NCBI GenBank assembly: GCA_001566295.1
Contig: KQ964258.1
Location: 794,277 to 858,276 of the forward strand
DNA length: 64,000 nt
Direction: 5' to 3'
DNA from: Microdochium bolleyi
Taxonomy: Eukaryota > Ascomycota > Sordariomycetes > Xylariales > Microdochiaceae
A program made the position numbers and the translations under genes. Below are positions 22,915 through 34,828 of the stretch, one piece after another. The notes below the pieces were generated by a model. That model was not told the origin of the DNA and did no database searches. It saw only the letters and a list, made by a program, of their open reading frames with translations. Every line of letters begins with the position of its first letter. Position 1 is the first letter of the stretch.

Positions 22915-24739
22915 CTAGTTGATCCTCAGACTGCTCATGCTCGGCGCCGCGCTGACCTTGACCTTTTCCTTGCTCGCGGCGTCGGTCTTCTTCTTGAACA
23001 TGTTCTTGAGCATGCTGTCCTTCTTGGGTCGGAGCACTGTCTCGATATTATTCTCTTTATCCTTGCCGCCGTCCTCGATGGCCAGCGTGCGTTTCGAGCG
23101 GCTTGTCTTGGTGGTCCGTTCCGTCTTCTCGGTCCGGTGGGACCGGGAACTGCGGTGGCTGCCGGCCTCGCTCGCCGCGTCATCGGTGTCCTTGGCAGAG
23201 CCCTCGCGGCGGCTGGACGAGGACGTCTTGGCCGTCTTGCTGGTCTTGCTTGTCTTCTCCGTCTTCTCCGTCTTGGCGGTCCTCGAGGAGCGATACGTCC
23301 GGAAGCTCCGCTCCGTGCGCGCGTCGTCACGGATCGCCCGGTCCGCCTCGGGACTGATGAGCTCGAGGTCTGCGCTCTCGCCCTCGCCGAACGATGGTGC
23401 GATGCCGCGCCGCCAGGACTCGATCGTGCTCAGCTCCTCCTCGAGCCGCTCGTCGACGATCAGCGCCTCATCATACGCTTCCCGGCCCTCCGTGATGGGG
23501 TACGGCGGCCGCACTGGGTAGTACCCGTCGTCGGGCCCGCCGCGCGTCAGCATTGCGGCCTCGTGCTGCGCCGCCTGCAGCGCCTGCTGTTCCTTCACTT
23601 TCTTGACGATCTTCCAGCCGCCGAACATGACGACCGTCACGCCCACGGTGAGACCCGCGGCGATCATGAACTGCGGGCTCGCAAGCAACGCGAAGATGGC
23701 CGGGCTGCCGCCTTTCAGCACGCCTAGGAATGCCGGAGACATCTTGCCGATGACGGCGGAGAGCTCCGCCAGGGTCAGCGCGACGGCGGCGGCGGCCTCG
23801 GGGTTCTCTTGGAGGTGCTTTATTGTATGCGTGGCGCTGTGTTGGAGGCAGTTGGCCTCGGCGAGCATGCTTTCGACCTTGTGCACGAGGGCCTTTGCCT
23901 TGTCCTCCTTGGCCTCGGCCTGGTACGCCGGGTCCAGATCCACCCTGTCAGCCAGGTCTGGCGGGATGCTGCCGTATGCGAGGTTCATGTCGATCTCCTT
24001 CTTCTTCTTGCCGCCAGGGACGTCGCCCATGGCCGGATCTGACCGGGCGCGCTGCATGGGCACGCGCTGGGGCTGCGCAAAGTCTTGGTCTTGATCATAG
24101 TAGTCCGCGGCCAGGCCCTGGCCTCTGCTCACCGATGGGGCGAAGGTGCGCGATTTGACAAGCGATGGCCGGCTGACCTGCATGTCCCTCGACGTCTCGG
24201 CGTACGGGGAGCGGTAGGCCACGGGCGCGCGTGAGGGCGCAACGGACGAGACCTCGGAGTGCGTCTTGAGGTTGTCCATGGTGAGGGCGGACCGGGCCTG
24301 GGACTGGGGCTTGGCGGTGGTGGCCCGGGACCTGCGGGTGCCGTGGCTGCGGCGGGAAGAGGCGAGAGAGGCGGCATCGTCGTGCTGGTAGCGGGAAGGG
24401 GCGTGATGGATGTCGCCGTGACCGTACTCGTACTCATAGTCGTCGTGCTGCTGCTGGCGGTGGTCATAGGCGGGTTCCTGGTGGTACTGGGGCACGGAGC
24501 GGACGTCAAACGTCTGGCTGCGCTTGATGGCCTGCTCGGCCTTCATAGAGGCCTTCTTCTCGTCGTACGAGGCCTTTGCCTCCTTGAAGATGTTGACGAG
24601 CTTGCCTCCCTGGGTTGGCGGGTGTGACTCGGTCAGCAGAGGCCTAAATGGGTGGTGAGGCTGGAGTGGAGCCGGGAGGTCTTACATTGCTGATGATCTT
24701 GCCCGACGAGTTGACGATGGTGACGATTTCCATGCCCAT
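22915..24739 (-). CDS. Conserved-looking fungal protein of unknown function with a glycine-rich hydrophobic segment
   Basis: Two exons on the minus strand, 24739-24686 and 24609-22915, are split by a 76-nt GT-AG intron and give 582 residues. The start at 24739 yields a compact N-terminus (MGMEIVTIVNSSGKIISN, then GGKLVNIF after the junction) that reads like a short amphipathic motif. A polar, Ser/His/Tyr-rich disordered region follows to about residue 200. A helical, Ala-rich region comes next (about 260-310). After it is a single hydrophobic Gly/Ala-rich stretch near 317-345 (SPAIFALLASPQFMIAAGL and onward), followed directly by the basic helix KIVKKVKEQQ. The C-terminal third is disordered and has many Lys-Thr/Ser repeats (TEKTEKTSKTSKTAKT). 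I do not recognise a named family. One membrane-inserting helix is a reasonable inference; signal-peptide features are absent. Confidence 0.85.
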
Positions 24740-25637
24740 GGTTGCGGCGAGGTTGGTGGTGGTTGCAGTCGTTGATCAACAACGAAGCCGCGCTTGTCAT
24801 GTACAAGTTCTGCAGCCGGGAGCCGGAGGAGGGGGATCTAGCTTGATAAAGGGATTGCAGGCGGATCTATCGAGGATCTACACCGTCGGGAGGCCGAGTG
24901 GATCACGGGGAGCGCTCAGGAGGCAGCCCGGGCCAGACTGCAGAGGGCACGATGGATGGGCGGTAGGGAACAAGGGACGACCCAGCCACCGCAGTGGTGT
25001 CTTCTGCGTATCGTGGGCCTGGCCGTGGATGAGCTGCGGACCGGCAAGCGGCGGTGAGGCGGTTTGCGACGAGGGGCCCAGTCGGGGATCGCGGGCGATG
25101 GTGGGGTTGCTGGGGCGCACGGCGACAGCGACAACGACCACGACGAGGGCCACGATGTGGATGCTGGAGGTGAGGGCGTCGGCAGAGGCAGCACGATGGT
25201 AGCCAGAGTCTGGAGGTATGGGCACTGTGGCCAGTCTTGCATGCGACGACGACGACAAGAGACCCCCGGGCTGTAAATACCTGGAGGTACCTTGGTACCG
25301 GAGGATGGCTGCCAGCCGCCGGGTGCTGGGGCCTGCCTCGATGCGATGCACGCGCGCCCAACCCGCCCTGGCTGCGACCTGGGCCTCTGCTGCCGCCAGC
25401 ACCCCCCTGCCAACCACCGGCCACCTCTCGACTCGTCCTCGCGACTGCCGTTGGTGCCTCGTCGTCCTGTCACAGCACGCGGACGGGGCGTGACTCCTCG
25501 GAGCCTCGCCGCCGCCGGCTGGATCGTCGTCGGGCTCGCCTGCAGCGTCGCCAGCATCGTCAGCACGCCATGTCTCGCTCCCCCAGAGTGCACACTGACG
25601 CACGGTGATGTCGTCGCCTCGTGCCCATCGGGCTCGG

Positions 25638-25659
25638 TGTCTGTCTGTCTGTCTGTCTA
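25638..25659. repeat. TGTC tetranucleotide microsatellite (left arm)
   Basis: About five GTCT units, the reverse complement of the repeat at 25854-25874. It lies roughly 0.9 kb upstream of the unknown gene's start. Confidence 0.85.
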
Positions 25660-25853
25660 TCGATATCTCTCACCGCGCCCCGGTGGCTGGCCAGTCGGGC
25701 CATTGTCACTTGACGCGGCAGCAATGTCGAGCATCCTCGAAGAGGCAGCCCGCTAGTCAAAAGACTGGACGCGCGGAGGCCGGTCGTCACACACAATCAC
25801 ATACCTCCTGCGGTCGGCGGCACCTGGCCGCCCAATTGTCTTGTCAGGCACCC

Positions 25854-25874
25854 CAGACAGACAGACAGACAGAC
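25854..25874. repeat. CAGA tetranucleotide microsatellite (right arm)
   Basis: About five AGAC units, forming an imperfectly spaced inverted pair with 25638-25659 across about 195 nt. Confidence 0.85.
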
Positions 25875-26960
25875 CGACCCGACCTACTGGTCACTCCTGC
25901 CGAGCAACATGGACACAAAACACGCCACTTGCACACACCGCAGCCTCCGCGCACCATGCCAGCCATCTTCTCTGTCCACCTTCCCCCGCCCGCCCTCCCG
26001 CCTGCCCGCCCTCCAGTCAGCTCAGCTCATGCTGTGGTACCCGCCCGCCCCATCCCACGCGCGGGATTCCAGTGCCGGCCGGGGGGCGAGCGGCGGGCTG
26101 AGCTGGCAAGCCCCAGGTAGCCGGGTTATCCCCCGACTCGACCGAGCGATCCTTCCAGTCCCGGACAACTCCGTTCGGCTCGGACGGCTCCTCCCCCCTC
26201 CCTCTTCTCGCGACGGACTCTGCTGCCAACAGAACCCGTCGCTGCATGGTTGCGTCTCGTGATATGGCAGCCGCGTCGCAGAAACCTTTCTTTGATTCTC
26301 ACTATGCGGTCGTACAATACGGACAAGGGGGTGGTCCTAAACGAGAGCAATTTTGCCAGTTTATAGCAGTGTCCGGTCCCGCACCGGAACGTCTCCTCAT
26401 AGTCAATCATAGAGGACGCGCCAACCCGTCTGCTGGGAGGTAGGCAGATCAACGGGCCGGTCTGCCTGTACTTGGTGCAACGAGACAAATCCAGGCATTC
26501 TCCGTGCTTCGCCCCCCCCCCTCGCTAAGAAAAAAATCCGCAATGTCATGAGACAGGAGAGTGAGGAGAGGAGGATCTTGGGCCTTACCGCCCCAGCTCT
26601 ACCTATCATCTCATTGTCTACTCCGTCTCTAGGCTATTTAGATGAGACAGCACCACAGTGCTGTGTTTCCCAGCCACAATCCCGCAGTCTCATGACGAGC
26701 ACGAGCCGTGGTCAACTCTCCACGTCACTCCTTCCCCCCCTAGCAAGGTTTATGCATAGACGTTGGGGCGAAACATCGTGGCTCGTGCACTGCCGTGACT
26801 GCATCCCAGCCTCTCGTGGGAGCAGAGGACCTCCGTGAACCTGCTCTCCTTTCCATTACTGCATATCTAATTGTCTCGACAATCAGTCAAAAGAAAAGGG
26901 TATAAAGCTAGACTCCCGCTACAACAAAGAAACTCGTGTTTTACAACATATCGCCTCCGC

Positions 26961-29900
26961 TCAGAACCTCTGAGCGCTACGCGCCCTGCGCCGAGGTACT
27001 ACCCCAATATCACTGCGCAACAGCTGCCGGACGTCACCCTCGAGACCGAACCCATACCGCACCTCTCCGGCATCCCACATCCGGCCCGGCACCCGCGTGT
27101 TGTCATCCAGCCCGTGCGGACCCGGCTGGTACTGCTGACTGTGACTGTGCTCGTCCTGCTCGCTCCCCGGCACCGGCACAATGCCGTAGCCGACCTTGAC
27201 ATTCTTAATGTCCCGCGGCAGATCTCTGCCGTGATGGCCGCCGTCGCCCGCAGCGCCAGAAGCAGCAGCAGCCTGGCTCTGCCATCGCAGCTTGTCCAGC
27301 GCCGGCCCCCTCGTGGCCGCCACAATGTTGGAGAACCGCGTGTCGTGCATCACGCCCTCGTTCTGCAGGACCGCCATGGTGCCCGCCACGATGGCGGCTA
27401 GGGCCAAGAGTAGCGCCAGGCCGTACACGATCCAGAGGTCTCTCCTGAGATATTTATATCTATTCTCGAACCGCGACCGCTCGCACGGGTACGTCGAGTC
27501 TCTCTGGCCAGGGCTGGTGTCGGAGACCGCGCCGGTGATGATATCCGGGTTGGCCGCCCACACGACCGACACGAATCGGGGCTCCGCTAGTACTGACAGG
27601 ACGATGTCCTCATACAGGCTCTGGAGACGATCCTGGAGGTTTGGATACGGGAACCACTTCTGGCGAGGGTCCAGAAGTTTAGTCTGCAGCGCCTTGCCCA
27701 CGCCGATAGGGTTCAGCACATTTCCAGAGTGCAAAGTGCCTTCTATGAACCCGCGCATCAGCATGCCTATTGAGTGGTACGCAGCGACTTTTCGGTAGCG
27801 CTCAAGCTGCTGGGGAAAGACATAGCTACTCGCAGGGTAGCCGATCGTGGGATCGTTGGTCCCATCCGTAGTGTGATTCTTGTTGGGACTTGCTTGGGTG
27901 CTGTCGCTGTCATCGTTGTCGTGAGGAGATGGGTTGACTTCGTCTTGCAGCCACTTCGTATCCATCACTTTGGCCAGGTACTGCCTGTCGGTGACATTTG
28001 TTGTCTGCTTTCCGTTCTCATGACTAAAGCGTATAGTGTACGCCGTCTCGTAATGCTCGCATGCGAAGACGTGTGGGATGAAAGCCTTGTCCCAGCCGGG
28101 CATGGTCCTATTGACTGGCCTCGTGTCCACCCGCTCCGCATAGCCAACCCAGATGACAGGCTCGGTGCGGAACGCGCCGAGGTTCTTAGGGTACGGCGGT
28201 TGCAAGTCCGTTGGCATTCCTCCAGGACTCACTGGACTGACTTGGCTTTGGTAGTATTCGCCGCCCATTGTCTGCGCCTGGTAGCTGAAGTTGCCCTTTG
28301 GCAGTAGGAAATCAAAGCCGAAGTCCTTGGGCGGATCATGGTCTCCAAATTTGCCAACCGTCGAGCCAACCCCTTTGGCCAACTCCACACACTTGTAGCC
28401 AGGACCTGTGAACTTGATTGTGTACGAGCAGTTCCACCCCAGGCCGCAAACGTCCTCCATGATGCCGGGGCGCACCACCGTCTGCTTCGTGAAGGTTGCC
28501 ATGGTGGCCGTGAGATCAATGGTGCCACTAGAGGATGTATAATAGTCGAAATCGTCCGCCGTAAACTTTTCCGATGTGGCCGTGGCGTTCCACGTCGACA
28601 TGGACTGTCCAATCAAGTCATCTATGATGGTTGGGTCTCGCCAATTCTCAGTGGACTCCTTGTTGAAATTAAGTGTGCGCACGTTCGGACAGCTCCCATT
28701 CACTGTGTTGAAATACACCTCAACACCCAGTGTATTGCTCGTGAAGATGATGACAAGGGGTGCCAGCCTTGTAGGCACGTACTGTTAGCACAACATGTTT
28801 GGGAGATTCAGGACGATCCCGGCCAAGCACCTACCAAACGAAGCTCGCAAGTGTCATCGCCACACTTGCAGTCCTGTAGATCTCCAGATTCCACAACGCC
28901 GTGATGTCGTCCGTCGCAGCAAACAGGCTGTCCAGCGCCGCGACGCTCAGAAGCTTGCTGCGCACAGTCAGCCACAGCCGCTGCCTGAAGGCGACGATGA
29001 CAGCAGCCACGAGTCCCGCTTTCGTCGCAAAGGCCAGCACTGCACCGTAGCGTAGCATTTCCAGCTGCCTGTCCGCGATGCGCCCGTGGAGCGTGCTGTA
29101 GAAGATGTGGTGGCCCACGGCGCATAGCAGGCCGAAAAGGAAGAACAGGTACATGACCCACGCCGGTCGCCAGGCGAACCATCTCTTCTTCGTCACCACC
29201 ACGATATCCGCCGGGCCGTACGGGTCCTGGTTGTAGGGGTCGTAATGATTATTGTTGCCAAGGCCTCCGCCGTTGCCGCCACCTGACGCATAATACTCAG
29301 GCGGCGGCCTCATGTCCGGGCTACGCCACGAGGTTGCTGTGCTCGGTGTATATGGCGAGAGTAGATGAGTCTGGGACTCTGCACGGCCGTGGTTGCGGAG
29401 GTACCACGGAGAGAAACCGGGTTGTGACGAGGGCGCTGGTGAGTCTTCAAAGTTGAAGGGCGCAGGTGGTGGCCGTCGTGTTGTTGCAGCGGGAAGTTCA
29501 TTGGCATCATTATCATTATTAGAAGTGTTGAAAGTTGCATTGGTGCCCATGTCTGGTGACTGTTCTTGATATGCCGTTGGTGGTGCCCTTGGGCTCTGCT
29601 GCCGAGAGGACATCCGCTCGTCGGTTATGTCACTGACCAGACGATCCCGGGTCCCCTCTGGCGGGCTTAGACCCGTGGCTCCCGCGATAGCTGGCTCAGA
29701 GCCCAGAACTGCGCCCATAGACGGCTCCCATGTCCGGGAATCCGCAGAGACGAAGGAGCCATTGTGGGAGTGGCTGCGGCGCTGGCTTCGCGATGGTTCG
29801 GGCCCGAGCGCCGATACGGAACCGGCAGGATAGGGTCCCCGGCTGTCATCAGCACCTCCTGCTGTGTCCGCGATGCGTTGGCTGAAGCTGCGTCCTGAAG

Positions 29901-29982
29901 CGCCCGAGTTCCTTGCCGAGGCACGGTAGGGCTCGTAGGATTGACTTGGCCGTGGATCATGAGAGGGATGCTGTTCCCCCAT
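26961..29982 (-). CDS. Large fungal multi-pass membrane protein of unknown function
   Basis: Two exons on the minus strand, 29982-28835 and 28767-26961, give 984 residues. The junction uses a 67-nt intron with a GTAGGT donor and an AAG acceptor. It yields ASFVWLAPLVIIFTSNTLGV, which makes one continuous transmembrane helix. An alternative (GTTTGG donor with the CAG acceptor at 28782) also keeps the frame but has a poor donor. Residues 1-255 are polar and disordered. Four hydrophobic segments follow, including WVMYLFFLFGLLCAVGHHIF. A 450-residue extracytoplasmic-looking domain with Cys and N-glycosylation sequons comes next, then one last helix (LWIVYGLALLLALAAIVAG) and a short polar tail. This layout is common in filamentous ascomycetes, where such proteins often carry an unsupported 'formylmethionine deformylase-like' label. 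No deformylase motif is seen. Start at 29982 is preferred over 30072 because its context fits a family-like polar N-terminus. Confidence 0.84.
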
Positions 29983-32046
29983 TGTAGCTTCGTGGAAGGA
30001 CCATTCAACAACCGGAGCTGGGAAAGAGCATGCCAACCGGCATTCGTGACTGCCGTTTTCGAGATGCCGCAATGATTAAAGAAGGGAGCCTCCCTCTTGT
30101 TGTAGACTCGGAGAGAAGCTCTGCGGCTTTGGTGCCGTCAACAAAACTTACTTTAGGTAAGTGCACAGACAGCCGCAGTCCAGTTGGTCGGAGATCAACT
30201 AATGATTAAGAAGCTGAGAAAAGGTAAGCGTTCCCGCACCCCCCCAAGAAAACCTCAGCGGCATAATCTCTCGTATGGGGTGAGAGTAAGCCCGGCAGAG
30301 TGCTGGCGCGGCTTGGCGAGGTGCACGATGACCCCCAGCGGCGCAGGGAGTTTTTGACGACAAGGGTGTGGCAGGAACCCGTCTGATGAGTTCTGTCCGG
30401 CTGCAACAGCATCACCAACATAAAATTAACTAACACAGCTCGTGCTGTTGGTTTTTGGAGGCGAGAAGAAGAGAAGAAGGTTTGCGCAGCCTCGCTCAGC
30501 CTGGACAAGCTATTCTTTGCGCCAAAAACAGCCAGGGTGAGAAGAAGATTTGAAATCGTTCAGCTGTTGCGCCACCCAACTTTGACCGGCGGCTGAGAGC
30601 TGGACTTGGAATGATGAGAGCGTTCAACCCGCCCGCGCTTGCAGCAAACCTCGAGGCCCCTAAGCGCGGGTGTGACCAACAAGTACAAGACGCTTGCATT
30701 ATGTTGGCTACCAGCCTAATCAACCCAACAGATGTCGCAAACTGCGGGACTGTCCAGATCATGTTGGTCGGCATGGGCCAATCGACAACCACCAGGACTA
30801 TTCAGAGAAACCGGCCGCGCGGCACGGTCCGTTCGTGATCCTTCTGTGCTCAGTCGAGGGGGTATCTCTGTCATCCGCCAAGGCTCGGCTGTTGCTGACA
30901 CCCTGCGTCGTTCTCCGCAAAACGCTGACAACAACGTGGGTTCCCGCCGTACGTTACCGTAATTAACCTAGCTACCAACCCTGTGTGCTTACGCGAGAAG
31001 GAGCAGTCGGCGGCGCCGAGGAAGCAAGGCTGAAAAGGGGTCTTGCTGTAGACGACCGCCACTGCACGCTGCAACGCTCCTGGTGTTTATGGCACACACA
31101 TGCTCTCGGTACTGCAAGCAGGCTGTGGGTGCGGCGATGTGCTTGCTGCGTGAGCATGGGTCCAGTGTCCAGGGGAAGGGAATGGGGGCCAACACTGCGT
31201 AGGCATGTCGTGACACCCACCACGTTGGTATCGGTCGAGCACCGGCTCTTCAGGCCTGATTCATTCACACTTGGTTGTCGAAGAATGCAAGTTCTCTGTT
31301 CCCAGTAGACGGGCCGGATTTGTAGGCCGGTACCGTGCCACAGGAGTGATCAGGTTCATGGATAAATTCATCCTACAACTGTATTGTCGACAACATTGGT
31401 TTCCAAGACTGTTGGGCCTTGAGCTCGTCTCCTTCTGGTCCCTGACCTCTGGACGTCAACAGCATCGGGCTTGACTAAACTCGTCCTGTTCTCCGAGCAG
31501 ATCGAGACCCGTCTGGGTATCGATAAAAATAACCCAGACGTGAGAGTGGGCACAGTGCCGTGGGTAGTACTTCCACATGCTGTATTTGCAGCTCCGGCCT
31601 TGCGTCGCCGAGCGCAGGAACGCTGCGCAAAACCAATAGTTGGAGATGGCCAGCATTCGTTGCATACACGAGGCAGAATCAGAGGCAGAAGTATCTGCAG
31701 TTGGTTGGCTTGCCCAACTCCAATCAGCTACAACCAACAAGAAAGCGTCTTGCGTCGCGGGATCATCATCGACGATGGACTGGGTGAGTTGTGGCCAGCG
31801 ATGCGGGCAGCTCTCGATCGATTGTGCCACCTTCCTGACCATGCAGACCGTCATCGATGACGACTGACGTCTAATGCGAATCGCGGCATCGTCGGCACAT
31901 ATGTCACTGGTTGCATGTTCGACCTGGTGAGCATTCTCAACAGCAGTGGCGTAGTTCCCACCCACGTCGCACAACAGTCCGTAGGCTTGTAATTCCTTCT
32001 CAACGCATGTTGTCTCTGCCGAGTGCTAGCCGTCTCAGGAATTGCC
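29983..32046. other. 2.1-kb intergenic region
   Basis: Holds the promoter of the membrane-protein gene on the left and the 3' flank of the U1-type zinc-finger gene on the right. The longest frame is 172 codons on the minus strand at 31456-31974, with no recognised domain. Nothing else is supported. Confidence 0.5.
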
Positions 32047-33018
32047 TCATTTCTTCTGTCGGATATTCTCCTTGCCCTTGCGCTTCTTGAACATCACGAT
32101 AGGAACGTCATCACCAGCTGGTACTTCAGCCGGGTCCTCTTGCTTCACAGCCGAGGTCGCATCTCTGTGTGTTGCGGTTGTACCCGCCAGCGGAGCACCA
32201 CTGAGAGTCTGATTCTCCACGTCCGACTCCTCTTTCTTGATCGCGGGGAGATCGGCATTAGTCTCCGATGGCTCGTCTTTCACCTGATTCGAGTCGGCAT
32301 TCGTTGTCGTCGCATCTTTGTCCGCGTCCTCTGCCTTCGTAATCTTGGGCACGAGGGTGCCACTGAGCAGAGCATCAAGTTCCGTGTCGTCGCCAGGCGC
32401 CTCTCTCGTGTCTCGCCCCCATCTCCGAGGTTTCTTGAAGAGCCCTTGGACCACTTTTTCTTCTTCTGCCCTTCTCTCGTCTTCTTCGTTCTCTTCGGGT
32501 TTGACTCGTTTCCGCGTGCCTATGGCTATCGCATCGACGTTTGTTGGTGGTTTCGTGTCGTCGCCGTCCTCGTCGTCTTTAATTACGCGCGTGTTCGTCA
32601 CGGTCCAGCCGCCCGCCATGGCCATGTCCCCTCTGAGTTCCGTGGGCACATCGATGCCCATGTCGGCAAGCTGTTCCCACTGTCTCTGCCTCTGCTCCTG
32701 GGTCGCCGGCCCCGCCGAAGATGCCGATGCCGAGCCGGGCGCTCTATTCGTGCCGCTACCAGCGCTGCTCGAACCTGCCGCACCACTACCACTGGCCCCA
32801 CCGACGACACCGTTGAGCCTCTCGACCTCCCTCTTCGCGCGGTCCTTCTCGCGCTCCTCCTTCTCGTGGTCGCGGTGGATGTCGCGCAGGAACCGCTTCA
32901 GCGCGCCCTGGTGCTTTCCCGTGGCCTCGTGGTTCTTGCGCTCCAGGCCCGTGTCGCGCACGTACATGCTGCAGTGCTTGCACCAGTACTTGGGCGTGGA
33001 CTTCCAGTACTCCGACAT
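32047..33018 (-). CDS. U1-type (matrin) zinc-finger protein, WBP4/FBP21-like
   Basis: Single exon, 323 residues. The N-terminus, MSEYWKSTPKYWCKHCSMYV, continues into a C2H2 matrin/U1-type finger with Cys13, Cys16, His30 and His36. This matches the N-terminal finger of WBP4/FBP21, a component of spliceosomal complexes that also binds WW-ligand proteins. After it comes a charged helix (KRFLRDIHRDHEKEEREKDR). The rest is low-complexity and acidic with several Lys-rich patches, ending FKKRKGKENIRQKK. No WW domain is visible, unlike animal WBP4, so the fungal protein is a shortened relative. A nuclear pre-mRNA splicing role is inferred from the finger alone. The start at 33018 is firm because the finger begins a few residues later. 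Confidence 0.86.
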   Translation of the reverse strand: MSEYWKSTPKYWCKHCSMYVRDTGLERKNHEATGKHQGALKRFLRDIHRDHEKEEREKDRAKREVERLNGVVGGASGSGAAGSSSAGSGTNRAPGSASASSAGPATQEQRQRQWEQLADMGIDVPTELRGDMAMAGGWTVTNTRVIKDDEDGDDTKPPTNVDAIAIGTRKRVKPEENEEDERRAEEEKVVQGLFKKPRRWGRDTREAPGDDTELDALLSGTLVPKITKAEDADKDATTTNADSNQVKDEPSETNADLPAIKKEESDVENQTLSGAPLAGTTATHRDATSAVKQEDPAEVPAGDDVPIVMFKKRKGKENIRQKK

Positions 33019-34828
33019 CTTGGGCGGTTGTTCGTTTCGCTAGTTCGGTATAATTATGATGTGCTGCCCGTGTGGAGTTATGTATGGTTCATCTGCGGCA
33101 CCGAGCACGCCGCGCTTTGGTGGATTGTTGAGCGCGTACGAGCGCGCCTCTGGCGAGGTGATGCTCGTGGCAAGTGATCGGACGGGATCGCGGGATATGA
33201 CGTAGGTGCGCGGCGGTCCCTATGGCGTAGGGCTGGTCAAATAGAGGGATCGAGCTTCGGCGCGACTGCTCGGGCGGACTGTCTGGCGGGCGTTGAAGGC
33301 GAAAACATAGAAGATAAATTGAAGTCGAAGCCGACTTCGTCGGCCTCAATCGCGAAATGTAGTATGACGAAGGAGCGACAGGGCTACGATAAGCCCTTAT
33401 CGTGCGTGGCAGGGGCCATATCCAACGCCGACTGTCCCCCCTGTTCCTGGCAACCACCAACGCCAACTTGGGGAAGAACCCAGGTGTCTACCGTAATTTG
33501 GAAGTATTTAAATGGCAAGACCCAGGCCTCAAATAGCTCTCAGGAGGGATTGCCCGATTCTAAACTGCTGGGCAAGGTTTCGTCTCGGTTTAACTTACTC
33601 ATTTCTACGATTTCGTTCGACTTTCATGAATTATCCTTCTTTATTTCAAATGAATAACCAAAATATCAACCTTGAGACTCAAATTTGTTGTACAGCTTGT
33701 AAGCTTCCCGTTGTATTCAAATCGATGCTTCTAGAGAAACTTCGTTCCAGGGGCTGTGAACCAATCTCACAACACAGCGATCCGAAGCGTTCTCCCTGCC
33801 CCAGCCAGAAAACGAGGTCGGAACAGACCAGTACAGGCGTCTGGCGGCGCGTCCAAGCCCCCAAACAAGTTGTCGTTATCCACAAATACGACTCCCATGG
33901 CGAGCCCAGCACCGCCCTCAGCACGACATGGAAACACATAAACTGACAGGCACTGCGCAACGCGAAGGCCACGAGCAATACTAGCTTCCCCAAACTGCCA
34001 AAATGCTCCGCGGAGCGACGACGACGATGACGATGACGATGACAACCCAAGCTCGACAATTCAGCGTTGTAGGAGCCCCCCCTCGTTGACTGATGCCATT
34101 TTGGACAGTAGGTACGCTAATGCAATCGTTCATAGTAGTTGATGCTCATTGCATGGGGTCCCTTTCGTTGTCCGTCATTGCTATTGTCATTGTTGTTGTT
34201 CTTAGTCGTACGATGACCTGTCTCACAAATCCCCACTCACACGTGAGCATGTCATACCAGACCGCGATCAGCTGTGATTCGTGCCAGGCACCGCGAGCAG
34301 CCACCCTGGGGGGGGGGGGGGAGAAACTCGAAGAAGTAATGCATCTGTGTCCATGGGCTGTTCCAGCAGCATCTTCACCCTTGTCCTGCATTCCCTTGAC
34401 CATCGGACACACGAGGGTCTCGACACGGCGCAGTAGCTTGTTCTGAAGAGTGTGTCAGGTGGGAATAGCGCGCCTGTCGAGGATAGATTCAAATGGAGTT
34501 TCGAGTCTTACGAGTCAATAGTAGAATCACTTATTAAGAAATGGAACAAGGTGATCTTTTCAAGTCATTGTGTGTATTTATGGTAACTATGTTATGAAGA
34601 AGCAATCTCCAGGAGGTGCAGAAGACGTGATCTTCTTCAATGTCCTACTCCATGCTTCCTTTCTCTCTCGAGCCAACGCTCATCATCCATTACACATTCC
34701 ATATTCCACAAGAGAGAGAAAGGCCGAGAACAAACCTCGCAAAACCTTAACCTTTGTCTATAGACATTACTCGTTCAAGCTCGTTCAGGTGATCAAGATT
34801 ACACCAGGATGTAAATGTATTCCCACAT
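33019..34828. other. 1.8-kb intergenic region
   Basis: The left 150 bases should be the promoter of the U1-finger gene. The centre (about 33480-33730) is AT-richer than its surroundings. A run of 14 G is at 34308-34321. Short ORFs have no family resemblance. The right end is the 3' flank of the PIR-protein gene. Confidence 0.5.
34308..34321. repeat. Poly-G run of 14
   Basis: Uninterrupted G tract on the plus strand. Such runs are prone to sequencing and slippage error, so the true length may differ. Confidence 0.85.

Larger units (their letters stand above)
24740..26960. other. Upstream region of the unknown gene, and 3' flank of the large membrane-protein gene
   Basis: This 2.2-kb stretch lies between the start of the unknown gene (24739, leftward) and the stop of the membrane-protein gene (26961). 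Its left part is very GC-rich and opens long frames on both strands with no domain, a composition effect. It carries a TGTC-type repeat at 25638-25659 and its inverted counterpart at 25854-25874, plus a run of ten C at 26512-26521. No gene is supported. Confidence 0.5.

Noticed and set aside
24878..25603. 241-codon minus-strand frame upstream of the unknown gene
   Set aside because: It lies in very GC-rich DNA with long frames on both strands at once and has low-complexity composition and no family motif.
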